From Methyloversatilis discipulorum (lineage in GTDB: Bacteria; Pseudomonadota; Gammaproteobacteria; Burkholderiales; Rhodocyclaceae), in the NCBI RefSeq assembly GCF_018780585.1, contig NZ_JADMJL010000033.1:1-50382 (forward strand): 50,382 bases of DNA. Reading direction: 5' to 3'. The notes under the pieces were generated by a model. The model worked only from the letters and a program-made list of their open reading frames with translations. It made no database searches and was not told the DNA's origin. Below, in pieces: positions 1 to 8,890 of this stretch; positions within the stretch are counted from its first letter, which is position 1; each line of letters begins with the position of its first letter. The translations under genes were made by a program, and so were the position numbers.

Positions 1-70
1 CCACGCCGTGCCCACACCTATCGGCTGTTTGTTTTGTTAAAGAACGTTCGCTGCTGAGCAACGAGAGGTG
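1..70 (-). promoter_or_regulatory. rRNA operon leader with boxA antiterminator
   Basis: Read on the minus strand, 35-45 is GTTCTTTAACA, a close match to the rRNA boxA bound by NusB/S10. It is followed by the AACAGCCGATAGGTGTGGGC-type sequence that in betaproteobacteria lies shortly before the 16S gene. The 16S gene itself must begin just beyond the left edge and is not in the window. The leader sequence is seen; the identity of the downstream rRNA is inferred from knowledge of such leaders. Confidence 0.8.
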
Positions 71-73
71 CGC

Positions 74-101
74 ATTCTACGGATAATTTCGAGGTGGTCA
101 A
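74..101 (-). promoter_or_regulatory. rRNA operon promoter (sigma70 type)
   Basis: Minus strand: -35 TTGACC (96-101), 16-bp spacer, -10 TAGAAT (74-79), then a GC-rich discriminator (GCGCACC) as expected for a stringently controlled rRNA promoter. Upstream (102-140) lie A-tracts resembling an UP element. It drives the boxA leader and the rRNA operon beyond the left edge. Confidence 0.8.
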
Positions 102-213
102 CACTTTCGCCAAAGATTTTTGAAGTTTTTTTGGCGCGACTCTTTCAAGCGACTACGGGAAAGTACATATGAATAAAAACATCCCGAAAAATCAAGCCCG
201 CGACGAGCGCCTC

Positions 214-1413
214 TCAGCGCACGGCGAGGCGAGAAAATTTTCGCTTGCCCACCTGCGCCACGACCGTCGTGCCAGCCGCGAGCACAAGCCCGCGATCGGA
301 AACCTTGTCGCCATCGAGCCGGACCCCGCCCTGATCGATCATGCGCAAGGCCTCCGAGGTGGTGGCGGTGAGCCCGGCCGCCTTCAACGCCTGTGCAATA
401 CCGATACCTGCACCCGCACTGTCGAGCACCACCTCCTCAATGTCGTCCGGGATGCCGCCCTGACGGAAACGCGATTCGAAGTCGACCAGCGCGGCTGCCG
501 CAGCCGCCGCGCCGTGAAAACGGCCGACGAGTTCCTGCGCCAGCATCACTTTCACGTCTCGCGGATTGCGCCCCGCGGACACTTCTGCACGCAGGCCCGC
601 GATCTCGTCGAGTCCGCGGAAGGACAGCAGCTCGTAGTAACGCCACATCAGTTCGTCCGACACCGACATGACCTTGCCGAAAATTTCGTTCGGCGGCTCG
701 GACACGCCGATGTAGTTGCCCAGTGACTTCGACATCTTGTTGACGCCATCCAGTCCCTCCAGCAGCGGCATCATCAGCACAACCTGTTGCGCCTGGCCGT
801 ACTGCTTCTGCAGTTCGCGCCCCATGAGCAGATTGAAGCGCTGATCCGTACCGCCGAGCTCGACGTCGGCCTTCAGCGCAACGGAGTCGTAGCCCTGACA
901 CAGGGGGTAGAGGAATTCGTGGATGGCGATCGGCTGATTGCCGGCGTAGCGCTTGGCGAAATCGTCGCGCTCGAGCATGCGGGCGACCGTGTGTCGCGAT
1001 GCCAGGCGGATCATCCCGTCGGCCCCGAGCTGGTTCATCCAGGTCGAGTTGAATACGACCTCCAGGCGCGACGGGTCGAGGATCTTGCCGACCTGTTCGC
1101 GATAAGTTTCCGCGTTCTGCAGCACCTGCTCCGGCGACAGCGGCGGCCGGGTCACGTTCTTGCCCGACGGATCGCCGATCGCGCCGGTAAAGTCGCCGAT
1201 CAGGAACAGGATCTGGTGGCCGAGATCCTGAAAGTGCTTCAGCTTGTTCAGCAACACGGTGTGGCCGAGGTGCAGGTCCGGTGCGGTAGGATCGAACCCC
1301 GCCTTGATGCGAAGCGGTCGCCCCGACTTCAGTTTCTCGACCAGATCCGCTTCAGGGAGCAGTTCTTCTACCCCCCGCTTGATCAACGCCAACGCTTGTT
1401 CCACTTCAACCAT
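214..1413 (-). CDS. tyrS: Tyrosine--tRNA ligase
   Basis: Class I aminoacyl-tRNA synthetase that charges tRNA-Tyr in the cytoplasm; 399 residues, normal for the family. The Rossmann catalytic domain carries the HLGH signature (residues 48-51) and KMSKS (226-230); the last ~65 residues form an S4-type RNA-binding domain. The frame is open further upstream, but the conserved N-terminus begins MVEVEQAL at the ATG at 1411-1413, so I use that start. It is transcribed towards the rRNA promoter and I see no convincing intrinsic terminator between them, so some read-through into the rRNA operon is possible. Confidence 0.96.
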   Translation of the reverse strand: MVEVEQALALIKRGVEELLPEADLVEKLKSGRPLRIKAGFDPTAPDLHLGHTVLLNKLKHFQDLGHQILFLIGDFTGAIGDPSGKNVTRPPLSPEQVLQNAETYREQVGKILDPSRLEVVFNSTWMNQLGADGMIRLASRHTVARMLERDDFAKRYAGNQPIAIHEFLYPLCQGYDSVALKADVELGGTDQRFNLLMGRELQKQYGQAQQVVLMMPLLEGLDGVNKMSKSLGNYIGVSEPPNEIFGKVMSVSDELMWRYYELLSFRGLDEIAGLRAEVSAGRNPRDVKVMLAQELVGRFHGAAAAAAALVDFESRFRQGGIPDDIEEVVLDSAGAGIGIAQALKAAGLTATTSEALRMIDQGGVRLDGDKVSDRGLVLAAGTTVVAQVGKRKFSRLAVR

Positions 1414-1518
1414 GACCGAACCCCGAATACATGCGCCTCGCGCAGGCAGGTGCCACGCGACGACCGACAAAGCGCTCGATGTTAGCGCAAGCGGGTCGGC
1501 GGACAGAAGGATGATCCG

Positions 1519-2607
1519 ATGAGCACGCTGTACATCGGGCTGATGTCCGGCACCAGTCTGGACGGGGTGGATGCGGTGCTTGCGGACCTGGCTTTCCCGC
1601 GGCCACAGGTGGAGGGACATGCGCATCTGGCCTTTCCAACCACCTTGCGGGCGGAACTGCAGACGCTCTGCTCAAGCGGCGACGACGAAATACACCGCTC
1701 ACAGGTCGCGGCGATCGAATTGGCGCGCCTCTATGCACAGCTGGTCCACGCACTGCTGAACCAGACCGGCACTGCGACAGCTTCAATCAAGGCCATAGGC
1801 TGTCACGGACAGACTATCCGCCACATGCCGGCCCACGGCTATACCGTTCAGCTGAATGCGCCGGCCATCCTGGCCGAGGAGACAGGCATCTGCGTTGTGT
1901 CCGATTTCCGCGCGCGTGACCTGGCGGCCGGCGGACAGGGAGCCCCTCTCGTCCCCGCATTTCACGCGAGCCTGTTTGGGTCAAAGGACAGGGCGCGCGC
2001 AGTACTGAACCTGGGCGGAATGGCGAATCTGACGCTACTGGAATCCACCCGCCCCGTGCGGGGCTTCGACTGCGGTCCTGCGAACGTGCTGATGGACGCC
2101 TGGATCGCGCATCGTCGCGGCCTTGACTACGATAGGGACGGCGCCTGGGCAGCGGGCGGCAAGGTCGACGCTGCGCTGCTTGAGAGACTGCTTGCACACC
2201 CCTTCTTCGCGGCGCCGCCCCCGAAAAGCTGCGGGCGCGAGCAATTCAATCTGGAGTGGCTACTCGAACTGCTGCCGGAGCAGATCCGAGACGAGGACGT
2301 CCAGGCCACGCTGGCGGAACTGACCGCGCAATCGGTAGCCGACGCACTGAGAACCGCGGTTTTTTGCCCGGACGATGTCGCGGTGTGCGGCGGGGGCGCG
2401 TTCAACCATCACCTGTTGCAGCGACTGGCCCTGCACATCGGATGCCCGGTAATGAGCACAGCCGCTGAGGGCGTACCGCCCGAGCAGGTGGAAGCACTGG
2501 CATTCGCCTGGCTCGCGCAGCGGACGCTTAACCGCGAGCCAGGCAACCTGCCAGCGGTGACCGGGGCACGCGGCATGCGCGTGCTCGGCGCCGTCTGGCC
2601 CGCCTGA
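1519..2607 (+). CDS. anmK: Anhydro-N-acetylmuramic acid kinase
   Basis: Phosphorylates 1,6-anhydro-MurNAc released during cell-wall turnover to give MurNAc-6-phosphate for peptidoglycan recycling; cytoplasmic. 362 residues, typical length. Family signatures visible: [11 protein letters not shown] (residues 9-19), GCHGQT, NLGGMAN and [10 protein letters not shown], together forming the actin-like ATPase fold. AGAAGGA just upstream serves as ribosome binding site. Divergent from tyrS (105-bp gap), convergent with erpA with only 12 bp between the stops and no terminator. I see no second recycling gene next to it. Confidence 0.95.
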   Translation: MSTLYIGLMSGTSLDGVDAVLADLAFPRPQVEGHAHLAFPTTLRAELQTLCSSGDDEIHRSQVAAIELARLYAQLVHALLNQTGTATASIKAIGCHGQTIRHMPAHGYTVQLNAPAILAEETGICVVSDFRARDLAAGGQGAPLVPAFHASLFGSKDRARAVLNLGGMANLTLLESTRPVRGFDCGPANVLMDAWIAHRRGLDYDRDGAWAAGGKVDAALLERLLAHPFFAAPPPKSCGREQFNLEWLLELLPEQIRDEDVQATLAELTAQSVADALRTAVFCPDDVAVCGGGAFNHHLLQRLALHIGCPVMSTAAEGVPPEQVEALAFAWLAQRTLNREPGNLPAVTGARGMRVLGAVWPA

Positions 2608-2619
2608 GCGAGCGGTCGA

Positions 2620-2970
2620 TCAGACCGAGAACGACGATCCGCAGCCGCAGGTCGAGGTCGCGTTCGGGTTCTTGATCACGAACTGCGCACCCTCGAGGCC
2701 TTCGCTGTAGTCGATCTCTGCGCCGACCAGATACTGGTAGCTCATCGGGTCGATCAGCAGCGTCACGCCATTCTTCTCGAGCGCGGTGTCGTCCTCGTTG
2801 GTCACTTCGTCAAAAGTAAAACCGTACTGGAAGCCGGAACAGCCGCCACCGGAAACGAAAACACGCAGCTTCAGATCCGGGTTGCCCTCTTCGAGGATCA
2901 GTTCCTTCACCTTGTTGGCTGCGCTTTCGGAGAAGACCAGCGGAAGGGGCATTTCAGTCACTGCATTCAT
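2620..2970 (-). CDS. erpA: Iron-sulfur cluster insertion protein ErpA
   Basis: A-type carrier that delivers Fe-S clusters to apoproteins; 116 residues. The three cluster-ligating cysteines of the HesB/IscA fold are present: C44 in [10 protein letters not shown]108 and C110 in the C-terminal [11 protein letters not shown]. Conservation along the full length favours ErpA over IscA, and this position (bactofilin, argC upstream) is the usual betaproteobacterial erpA site. Last gene of the argC-coiled coil-bactofilin-erpA block. Confidence 0.95.
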   Translation of the reverse strand: MNAVTEMPLPLVFSESAANKVKELILEEGNPDLKLRVFVSGGGCSGFQYGFTFDEVTNEDDTALEKNGVTLLIDPMSYQYLVGAEIDYSEGLEGAQFVIKNPNATSTCGCGSSFSV

Positions 2971-3003
2971 GAGTATCGACTCCTGGTTGACGCTTCGCCG
3001 GCA

Positions 3004-3405
3004 TCAGCTTCCGCTGGCCAGCTTCAATTCGACCGCGCGCGGCGCAGTCTCCTGATGTTCGAGCTGCCCCTTGACGATGGCGCCAAGGTGCACCTCCAGA
3101 CGGTTGTAGACCACGTCACCGGAAATTCGTGCCTGCGGTTGCAGTTCCAGAAACTCGGTCGACACGATCGGACCTTGCACGGCCCCGTTGATCATCGCAT
3201 GCGTGACGGTGACCGCACCCTCGATACGCGCATGCTCGCTCAGCACCAACGTACTCGGCGCGTTGTCATCGGCACGTACGTTGCCGATCACCTCGCCATC
3301 GACACGCAGGCCACCGCGGAAATGGATGTCGCCATTCACGCGCGTGCCTGCACCGATCAGGCTGTCGATGCGCTTGCTGGGTTTCTCAGGCTTCTTGCCG
3401 AACAT
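3004..3405 (-). CDS. Bactofilin (polymer-forming cytoskeletal protein)
   Basis: Small cytoskeletal protein expected to polymerise into membrane-associated filaments that scaffold cell-wall or pole functions. 133 residues from the ATG at 3403-3405, which is preceded by GGAGGGG; the longer reading frame would overlap the upstream gene and lacks this site. A short basic N-terminus (MFGKKPEKPSKR) precedes the right-handed beta-helix core with short repeating hydrophobic/glycine turns (residues ~16-115). Sits 23 bp after the coiled-coil membrane protein, which may be a partner (inference). Confidence 0.9.
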   Translation of the reverse strand: MFGKKPEKPSKRIDSLIGAGTRVNGDIHFRGGLRVDGEVIGNVRADDNAPSTLVLSEHARIEGAVTVTHAMINGAVQGPIVSTEFLELQPQARISGDVVYNRLEVHLGAIVKGQLEHQETAPRAVELKLASGS

Positions 3406-3428
3406 GTCCCCTCCGATTCCGGCAACCG

Positions 3429-4196
3429 TCACAAGGATGCGGTCGCTCTTGCCCTGATTTGTCCATCCTGCAGGAAGCGAGCCTCGATGGAGAGCAACCT
3501 CGCCTCCTTCGGCACGGTAAGCACGCCGTCGACACGCTGGAAATGCCGGAAAGTCAGCCGACTGTTCTCGGCACCCGAATCCGGCGGGAAAGTGATGGTA
3601 GCACCCTGACCGGCACGGTCAATCGACGCCACGATCTGGTAAGAGCCCTTCGTATCGGCGTCGGCCTTCCCTCCCTGGCGGACGATGAGCATGCGATAGC
3701 GGTACCGCCCGGCCTCTCCGTCCGGCTCCAGCACCAGCCGGTTGATCTTGAAACCCTGCTCGATACCGCTGGAACCCGCCCCGGCTAGGCTTTCGAAAAT
3801 CAGAGCGTCTTCCCGCAAGCGCGCATTCTCGCTCTCCAGCGAACGTATCCGGGCGGCCAGTTGTTCCTGTGCCGTACGTTCGATCTGCAGGCTGCTGTGT
3901 GCCGAGTCCGCCTGCTGTCTCATGCTTGCAAGCTCGGCATCCACGACGGACAGACGTTCACGCAACGAAACGACCTCGGCTTGCATGTCATCGACGTCCA
4001 GCCCGACCCAGCCTCGCCCCGCGTCGTAGATTCCGCGGGCAGCCGCCAGCGCGAGCGCCATCACGCCGGCCGCGACGAGAAGCTTGAGCCACCAGGGCGC
4101 GTGCGAACGGATCGCCACCTGCCGCGCGGCGATACCGTGGCGAAAGCGCCAGCGGCGCGCCCTCAGGGCAAGACCGGAACGAGTTCTAGCCCACAC
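3429..4196 (-). CDS. Membrane-anchored coiled-coil protein (DUF6776-like)
   Basis: 255 residues. A basic N-terminus is followed by one transmembrane helix (~residues 36-58), a long heptad-rich coiled coil (~65-125, many Glu/Leu/Arg) and a C-terminal beta-rich domain (~135-250). Topology suggests a single-pass inner membrane protein with the coiled coil in the periplasm. It resembles the DUF6776 proteins I recall from betaproteobacteria between argC and a bactofilin gene; function is unknown. The start overlaps the end of argC by 34 bp; a shorter start at an in-frame GTG is possible. The bactofilin neighbour suggests a cell-envelope scaffold role (inference). Confidence 0.7.
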   Translation of the reverse strand: MWARTRSGLALRARRWRFRHGIAARQVAIRSHAPWWLKLLVAAGVMALALAAARGIYDAGRGWVGLDVDDMQAEVVSLRERLSVVDAELASMRQQADSAHSSLQIERTAQEQLAARIRSLESENARLREDALIFESLAGAGSSGIEQGFKINRLVLEPDGEAGRYRYRMLIVRQGGKADADTKGSYQIVASIDRAGQGATITFPPDSGAENSRLTFRHFQRVDGVLTVPKEARLLSIEARFLQDGQIRARATASL

Positions 4197-5194
4197 GACT
4201 CGTCGAATCCGAACATCAGATTCATGTTCTGTACCGCCTGCCCGGCAGCCCCCTTGACCAGATTGTCGATGACCGACAAGACCACGACCGTGTCCCCGCC
4301 CTGCGGGCGATGAACCGCGATCCGGCAGGTGTTCGACGCACGCACCGAACGCGTCTCCGGATGGCTGCCGGCGGGCAGTACATCCACGAAGCGCTCACCA
4401 CGATAACGGTTCTCGAACAGGGCCTGCAGGTCGCAATCCTTGGTCAGTCGCGCGTAGAGCGTCGCATGGATGCCACGGATCAAGGGTGTCAGGTGAGGTA
4501 CGAACGTCAGACCTACATCGGCGCCGGCCACGGCGGCCAGTCCCTGGCGTATTTCGGGCAGATGCCGATGTCCACCGACACCGTAAGCCTTGAAGTTGTC
4601 TCCAGCCTCCGCGAACAAAGTGTGCACCTCGGCCTTGCGCCCCGCACCGGACACACCCGACTTCGCATCGGCGATCAGCGTCGCGCGGTCGATGACGCCC
4701 GCCTCGATCAGCGGGATGAAGCCGAGTTGCACCGCGGTCGGATAGCAGCCGGGATTGGCCACCAGCCGCGCCGAGCGCACCTGCTCACGATTGACTTCCG
4801 GCAGGCCGTAGATCGCGGTCTTCAGCACGTCAGGGCAGGCATGCGGCATGCCGTACCACTTTTCCCACGCCGCTTCGTCCTTCAACCGGAAATCGGCGGC
4901 CAGATCGACCACTTTCACCCCGGCGTCGAGCAGCGCCGGCACCTGCTGCATCGCGATGCCGTTCGGCGTGGCAAAGAAGACGACGTCGCAGTTCTCTAGT
5001 CCAGCTTGGGCCGGGTCGGAAAAAGCGAGATCGACATGGCCGCGCAGACTGGGAAACATGTCCGCTACCGGGCGCCCCGCATCGCCGCGCGAAGTGATGG
5101 CCGACAACTCGACCTCGGGGTGGCGCGCCAACAGACGCAGCAATTCGACCCCGGTGTAGCCGGTTCCGCCAACGATACCCGCCTTGATACCCAC
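4163..5194 (-). CDS. argC: N-acetyl-gamma-glutamyl-phosphate reductase
   Basis: Third step of arginine synthesis: NADPH-dependent reduction of N-acetylglutamyl phosphate. 343 residues. Start chosen at GTG 5192-5194: AGGAGGG lies 6 bp before it and the protein then begins with the NADP-binding [10 protein letters not shown] motif; the longer open frame adds 66 non-conserved residues running into the rpsI terminator. The catalytic cysteine is in ANPGCYPTA. argB is 21 kb away, so the arginine genes are scattered here. Translationally overlaps the next gene. Confidence 0.93.
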   Translation of the reverse strand: MGIKAGIVGGTGYTGVELLRLLARHPEVELSAITSRGDAGRPVADMFPSLRGHVDLAFSDPAQAGLENCDVVFFATPNGIAMQQVPALLDAGVKVVDLAADFRLKDEAAWEKWYGMPHACPDVLKTAIYGLPEVNREQVRSARLVANPGCYPTAVQLGFIPLIEAGVIDRATLIADAKSGVSGAGRKAEVHTLFAEAGDNFKAYGVGGHRHLPEIRQGLAAVAGADVGLTFVPHLTPLIRGIHATLYARLTKDCDLQALFENRYRGERFVDVLPAGSHPETRSVRASNTCRIAVHRPQGGDTVVVLSVIDNLVKGAAGQAVQNMNLMFGFDESCGLELVPVLP

Positions 5195-5275
5195 TTCGAT
5201 CCCTCCTGCGCCGACCCGCGCCGACCCATCCGGATCGATCGCGGAAAAAGCGGAATGATGCCAGAAATGAAAAAA

Positions 5276-5295
5276 GCCGCCCGAAGGCGGCTTTT
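5276..5295 (-). terminator. Intrinsic terminator of rplM-rpsI
   Basis: Stem GCCGCC (5276-5281) / GGCGGC (5286-5291) with a four-base loop, flanked by A5 on one side and T4 on the other. Read on the minus strand it is GCCGCC-TTCG-GGCGGC followed by six T, a good terminator just after rpsI. It separates the ribosomal operon from argC. Confidence 0.85.
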
Positions 5296-5318
5296 CCCGT
5301 TCGCCGGAGCGCGGTGTA

Positions 5319-5717
5319 TCAGCGCTTCGAGAACTGCTTGCGACGACGTGCCTTGTGGAAGCCGACCTTCTTGCGCTCGACTTCTCGGGCATCGCGGGTA
5401 ACGAAACCAGCCTTGCTCAGCGCCGGCTTCAGCGTCGCGTCGTAATCGATCAGCGCGCGGGTGATGCCGTGACGCACTGCGCCGGCCTGACCCGATTCAC
5501 CACCACCGGTGACATTCACGAGGATGTCGAAGGTGCTGACGTGTTCGGTCAGCTCGAGCGGCTGGCGGACGACCATGCGGCCGGTTTCGCGCGAGAAGAA
5601 CTCGTCCACCGGCTTGTCATTGACGACGAAGGCGCCCTTGCCCGGACGCAGGAACACGCGGGCAACTGCGGTCTTGCGACGGCCGGTGCCATAGTAATAA
5701 TCAACTTTGAATGCCAT
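5319..5717 (-). CDS. rpsI: 30S ribosomal protein S9
   Basis: Small-subunit protein whose C-terminal tail reaches the P-site tRNA. 132 residues (usual about 130), with [14 protein letters not shown] near the N-terminus, the [15 protein letters not shown] core and the basic tail ending in SKR. Directly downstream of rplM (13 bp), the universal L13-S9 pair, and followed by a terminator. Confidence 0.98.
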   Translation of the reverse strand: MAFKVDYYYGTGRRKTAVARVFLRPGKGAFVVNDKPVDEFFSRETGRMVVRQPLELTEHVSTFDILVNVTGGGESGQAGAVRHGITRALIDYDATLKPALSKAGFVTRDAREVERKKVGFHKARRRKQFSKR

Positions 5718-5730
5718 GACCGTTCCGTCC

Positions 5731-6159
5731 TCAGATGTCCAGAGCCTTGGGCTGCTGCGCGGCGTGCGGATGCTCGGCGCCGGCGTAGCACTTCAGCTTC
5801 TTGATCATCGCGTAACCGAGCGGACCCTTGGGCAGCATGCCCTTGACGGCCTTCTCAAGCACGCGCGCCGGGAAGCGCTGCTGCAGCTTGGTGAAATTGG
5901 TTTCGTAAATACCGCCCGGGTAACCCGAATGGCGGTAGTACTTCTTGTCCTGCGCCTTGTCACCGGTCACACGCAGCTTCTCGACATTCACGACGACGAT
6001 GTAGTCACCGGTGTCCACGTGCGGGGTGAAGACAGGCTTGTGCTTGCCGCGCAGACGGCGTGCGATCTCACTGGCGAGGCGCCCGAGTACCTTGTCAGAG
6101 GCATCGACAACGTACCAGTCGCGCACGACTTCATGCGGCTTGGCTGAAAAGGTTTTCAT
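5731..6159 (-). CDS. rplM: 50S ribosomal protein L13
   Basis: Early-assembling large-subunit protein; 142 residues, exactly the normal length when started at the ATG 6157-6159 ([11 protein letters not shown]). The frame stays open 12 codons further, but that part lies in the leader and is not conserved. Contains WYVVDA, GRLAS and MLPKGPLG blocks typical of L13. First gene of the L13-S9 operon; its own promoter and leader hairpin are at 6179-6233. Confidence 0.98.
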   Translation of the reverse strand: MKTFSAKPHEVVRDWYVVDASDKVLGRLASEIARRLRGKHKPVFTPHVDTGDYIVVVNVEKLRVTGDKAQDKKYYRHSGYPGGIYETNFTKLQQRFPARVLEKAVKGMLPKGPLGYAMIKKLKCYAGAEHPHAAQQPKALDI

Positions 6160-6178
6160 CTCGAACGTCCTGTGATTC

Positions 6179-6194
6179 TGGGCGAGATCGCCCA
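6179..6194 (-). promoter_or_regulatory. Leader hairpin of rplM mRNA
   Basis: TGGGCGA (6179-6185) and TCGCCCA (6188-6194) form a GC-rich stem in the short 5' leader, about 20 nt before the rplM start. L13 is known to autoregulate its own mRNA in E. coli, so this could be the binding site, but the assignment is inference from position. Confidence 0.4.
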
Positions 6195-6204
6195 AAAGCC
6201 CGCG

Positions 6205-6233
6205 AATTTAACTCGCGAGTTCGAGCGTGTCAA
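6205..6233 (-). promoter_or_regulatory. rplM-rpsI promoter
   Basis: Minus strand: perfect -35 TTGACA (6228-6233), 17-bp spacer, -10 TAAATT (6205-6210). The spacer contains the perfect 12-bp palindrome AACTCGCGAGTT (6210-6221). The predicted start leaves a leader of about 40 nt containing the 6179-6194 hairpin. Confidence 0.75.
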
Positions 6234-6246
6234 TCCCTGATAGACA

Positions 6247-6352
6247 ACAAAAAAAGCGCGACTCCTGGGAGTCGCGCTGAATCCACACCAAAGGAGGAGG
6301 GTGGAGGAGACACCTGCGGCAGACATCGCATTGAACGACGTCCGCGAAACCT
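6247..6352 (-). ncRNA. Candidate ~105-nt small RNA with anti-Shine-Dalgarno repeats
   Basis: Minus-strand RNA predicted between a sigma70-type promoter (6359-6387) and a strong intrinsic terminator: stem 6255-6264 / 6269-6278 (10 bp), loop CTGG, then seven U. Just before the terminator the RNA reads UCUCCUCCACCCUCCUCCUU (6291-6310), an unpaired-looking tract with repeated CUCC units that mimics the anti-Shine-Dalgarno end of 16S rRNA. No credible protein is encoded here. It resembles in kind the betaproteobacterial 'toxic small RNA' family I recall from Rfam; I cannot verify membership. Confidence 0.65.
6255..6278 (-). terminator. Terminator of the candidate small RNA
   Basis: Perfect 10-bp stem AGCGCGACTC / GAGTCGCGCT with a CTGG loop and, on the minus strand, seven consecutive T (6249-6255). 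It lies between the small-RNA candidate and the rplM promoter, so it also insulates rplM from upstream transcription. Confidence 0.85.
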
Positions 6353-6358
6353 GTCTTG

Positions 6359-6387
6359 ATTATTGATCACGCTCAACGCAAAGGCAA
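6359..6387 (-). promoter_or_regulatory. Sigma70-type promoter of the candidate small RNA
   Basis: Minus strand: -35 TTGCCT (6382-6387), 17-bp spacer, -10 AATAAT (6359-6364), 5 of 6 to consensus. Start point expected near 6352. Confidence 0.65.
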
Positions 6388-6636
6388 GAATTTTTTGCAT
6401 CGCACAAAGGCAGTGCGCCTTTAGATTCCGCATCACCCGCCAGCGCACCCCGCACAAACAACCATTCAAATCATGTGGATAAGAAAAGCGGCGGCGGTCC
6501 GCGCCCCGAACCCGCGTCACAAACACCGGACGACACACCGCCGCGCGCGGATCGACTACCGCAGCGCACCAATACCCATGAACCGCGCGCCGGCCGACAC
6601 CTGATTACAATCGCGCATCACTGAAGGGAGTGCGTA

Positions 6637-7059
6637 ATGGACTGTGTGGTGAAGTGGGTAGACAACATGAGCTTCCTGGCCGAGACCGGCTCGGGACACA
6701 TGATCAATATGGACGGCGCACCCGAAGCAGGCGGCCGCAATCTGGCGGCGCGCCCGATGGAACTGCTGCTGGCGGGCACGGGCGGCTGCACCGCATTCGA
6801 CGTCATGCTCATCCTGAAGAAGAGCCGGCAGCAGGTCACGGGTTGCGAGGTCACGCTGAAGGCGGATCGCGCGAGCGAAGACCCCAAGGTATTCACCCGC
6901 ATCGGCTTTCATTTCAAGATCAGTGGTCGCAGCCTGAAACCCGAGGTGGTCGAGCGTGCGATCCACCTCTCGGCCGAGAAGTACTGCTCGGCGTCCATCA
7001 TGATCGGCAAGACCGCGAAGATGGAACACACGTGGGAGATCGTCGAAACCGGCGCCTGA
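6637..7059 (+). CDS. OsmC-family peroxiredoxin-like protein (YhfA type)
   Basis: 140 residues of the OsmC/Ohr fold, which detoxifies hydroperoxides or handles other thiol substrates in the cytoplasm. Two redox cysteines are in place: one in GTGGCTAFD and one in KYCSASIM. The sequence is closer to the YhfA/OsmC-like branch than to Ohr, where the substrate is unknown. AAGGGAG precedes the ATG. It faces the coq7 gene, ends 11 bp from it, and stands alone as a plus-strand unit. Confidence 0.88.
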   Translation: MDCVVKWVDNMSFLAETGSGHMINMDGAPEAGGRNLAARPMELLLAGTGGCTAFDVMLILKKSRQQVTGCEVTLKADRASEDPKVFTRIGFHFKISGRSLKPEVVERAIHLSAEKYCSASIMIGKTAKMEHTWEIVETGA

Positions 7060-7070
7060 CGCCCTCGCGC

Positions 7071-7691
7071 TCAGACGTAATAGGCGACGCCGGTCATCAC
7101 CCGGGAGGCGGCCCGCATCGCGAGTCGGACGGGCGCCGGAAGTTGCGCAGCACCGAGCCGCTCGGCCGTGTGTGCATGCTCACGTTCGTCCTGGCGCATC
7201 TGTTCAAGTATCCGCCAGGATTTCTGATCGGCCGGCGGCAGGCGGTCGAGGTGTCCCTGCAGATGAGCTTCGACCTGCTTCTCGGTTTCGGCAAGGAAGC
7301 CCAGATTCCACTTGTCGCCGACCAACCCGGCCGCAACACCCATCATCAGCGCGCCGCCGTACCACAGCGGGTTCAGCAGACTGGGGCGGCTGCCCAGTTC
7401 GGCCATGCGCGAAGCTGTCCAGCTCAGGTGCTCGGTTTCCTCGACCGCCGCACGGCGCAGGGCGTCGCGCACGGCGGGCTCGCGGCAGGTCAGGGCCTGC
7501 CCCTGGTAGAGGGCCTGGGCGCAGATCTCACCGACGTGGTTGATACGCATCAGCGCGCCGACATGACTGCGCTGCGTTTCGTCGAGTTCGGCCTCGGGCA
7601 GATCACCGCCGGGCAGCGGCCGTCCGGTACGCGCCGGCGCAGCCAGTGTGCGCAGGGCGCGATCAAGTTCGGTAATCAGGCGGTCGAGCAT
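7071..7691 (-). CDS. coq7: Demethoxyubiquinone hydroxylase Coq7
   Basis: Di-iron monooxygenase that adds the last ring hydroxyl in ubiquinone synthesis; 206 residues. Ferritin-like carboxylate motifs are seen in order: [29 protein letters not shown] and [10 protein letters not shown]. Coq7 is used in many alpha/beta/gammaproteobacteria in place of UbiF and marks an oxygen-respiring, ubiquinone-using organism. It lies 27 bp after the CNP1-like gene on the same strand, at the end of the rubrerythrin-led series. Confidence 0.95.
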   Translation of the reverse strand: MLDRLITELDRALRTLAAPARTGRPLPGGDLPEAELDETQRSHVGALMRINHVGEICAQALYQGQALTCREPAVRDALRRAAVEETEHLSWTASRMAELGSRPSLLNPLWYGGALMMGVAAGLVGDKWNLGFLAETEKQVEAHLQGHLDRLPPADQKSWRILEQMRQDEREHAHTAERLGAAQLPAPVRLAMRAASRVMTGVAYYV

Positions 7692-7718
7692 GGATGCCTT
7701 CGATGAAAGTCGGAGTGT

Positions 7719-8291
7719 TCAACGATAGCCGGTGAGCGGCGTGCCGGTACGTGCATTGAAACTGTTGGCCAGCGCTTCGAGCACCTTCTTCGGCTGCAGC
7801 GCGAACCCATCCGCGCACATGTAATCCGAATACAGCATGAAGGGGTAGGAGTTCAGGCGGTTTCCACCGCCGATCGGGATCCAGCGGCTGCCCCGCGTCG
7901 GCGCCCACTCCCGGTTCGAACGCAGGTTTGCGTACATCCTGCGCTCGCCCGTGCCGCAGCGCAGCGCCTCGGCTGCGATGTTCTCGGTCCCGCTCGGCGC
8001 GACAACGCGGGAAATGTAGCGGATGGCGCCATCCTTGCCGACGGTCAGCGGTTCACGCGCAATGTAGTAGCGGTTACGCGTCGAGGCATTCAGATAGAAC
8101 TCCTGCCACTCGACCTTTTCGGACAGCGGAGGGACCTCGTAATCGTCCTCGGTCACCTTGGCCGCCGGATCGACGGTTTCGCCGCGGAAGGGCTCCGGCT
8201 TCTGCCAGTCGGTGATTTGCGCATGGACGGCGGAAGCACCCGCCAGAAGGATCAGGCCGGACAGCAACCGGCCAACGGGGAAAAACGGCAT
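7719..8291 (-). CDS. CNP1-like exported protein
   Basis: 190 residues with a Sec signal peptide (residues 1-25, hydrophobic core LLSGLILLAGASAV, cleavage after HAQ). The rest matches what I know of the CNP1-like family (PF08750): an acidic linker, a WQEFYLN-type start of a beta-rich domain and a C-terminal YPFMLYSDYMC region with two conserved cysteines. Function unknown; periplasmic. The start overlaps nothing and follows the DUF3501 stop by 1 bp, so the two are probably co-transcribed. Confidence 0.8.
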   Translation of the reverse strand: MPFFPVGRLLSGLILLAGASAVHAQITDWQKPEPFRGETVDPAAKVTEDDYEVPPLSEKVEWQEFYLNASTRNRYYIAREPLTVGKDGAIRYISRVVAPSGTENIAAEALRCGTGERRMYANLRSNREWAPTRGSRWIPIGGGNRLNSYPFMLYSDYMCADGFALQPKKVLEALANSFNARTGTPLTGYR

Positions 8292-8292
8292 T

Positions 8293-8880
8293 TCAGTTCA
8301 CCAGGTCAGCGCACAGCGAGGTTCGCAGCGCCGCCGGCACAGGCGTCACGCCCGCACTGTAATGCGGATGGTCGACACCGACCGACAGGGCCGCGCCCTC
8401 GATGAGCGCTCGTTTCATTTCGGCAGTCAGTTCAAAGCGCAGAAAATGCACGGCAGAGGTCTTGACCGCGTTCTCGCGCTCAAGATCCTCGTCGGCAATC
8501 GCGGATACCGGAGGGCATCCATCGACCTGCAGCCACACCGTGTCCTCGACGCCGATCAGACGGGCGAGGTTCTGCTTTCGCTGCTGCTCGTCCGGGTATT
8601 CGATCAACATCGTGGCCTTGAAGTTGCTGCCGTCTGGGATGAGGGGATTGTAAGCGCCCAGTTCGTCGAGAATGCCCGCTTCCTCGAAAGTGCGTTCGAT
8701 CCGCAGCATTTCCTGCACCTGATAGCGGACGGTCAGTTCGTCCTCGAACACCAGTGTCACGTGTTCGCCAAGATGCAGTGTGCGCTCACGCTTGTGCGCG
8801 ATCACACGGGCACGGAACTGCGGGCGCTCTCGCGCATACTGCTCGAGGCTCATCAGACTGTCGCGTGCGATTGCCGGCAT
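8293..8880 (-). CDS. DUF3501 family protein
   Basis: 195 residues starting at the ATG 8878-8880, which is preceded by GGAGAGGGG; the upstream in-frame ATG would overlap the Fe-S gene. Cytoplasmic, no membrane segment, with an [11 protein letters not shown] start and a long conserved central region. DUF3501 has no assigned reaction, but genes of this family regularly follow a CCG-type Fe-S protein and rubrerythrin, as here, so a shared role in peroxide or redox defence is likely (inference). Confidence 0.85.
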   Translation of the reverse strand: MPAIARDSLMSLEQYARERPQFRARVIAHKRERTLHLGEHVTLVFEDELTVRYQVQEMLRIERTFEEAGILDELGAYNPLIPDGSNFKATMLIEYPDEQQRKQNLARLIGVEDTVWLQVDGCPPVSAIADEDLERENAVKTSAVHFLRFELTAEMKRALIEGAALSVGVDHPHYSAGVTPVPAALRTSLCADLVN

Positions 8881-8890
8881 ACCCCTCTCC

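Larger units (their letters stand above)
6160..6636. other. Gene-free regulatory stretch between rplM and the OsmC-like gene
   Basis: 477 bp without a convincing protein gene. From left to right it holds the rplM leader and promoter, the small-RNA candidate with terminator and promoter (all minus strand), then 6390-6590 in which I see no feature, and a lone -10-like TACAAT (6606-6611) ahead of the osmC-like gene on the plus strand with no good -35. A 102-codon open frame on the minus strand (6230-6538) covers the small RNA but has no ribosome binding site and no recognisable protein. Confidence 0.7.

Noticed and set aside
5195-5275. Possible sigma54 promoter (TGGCAT...GC) before argC
   Set aside because: The GG and GC elements are 9 bp apart, one short of the required spacing.
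6230-6538. 102-codon minus-strand frame over the small-RNA site
   Set aside because: No ribosome binding site, no recognisable protein, and it runs through a terminator; the RNA reading explains the region better.
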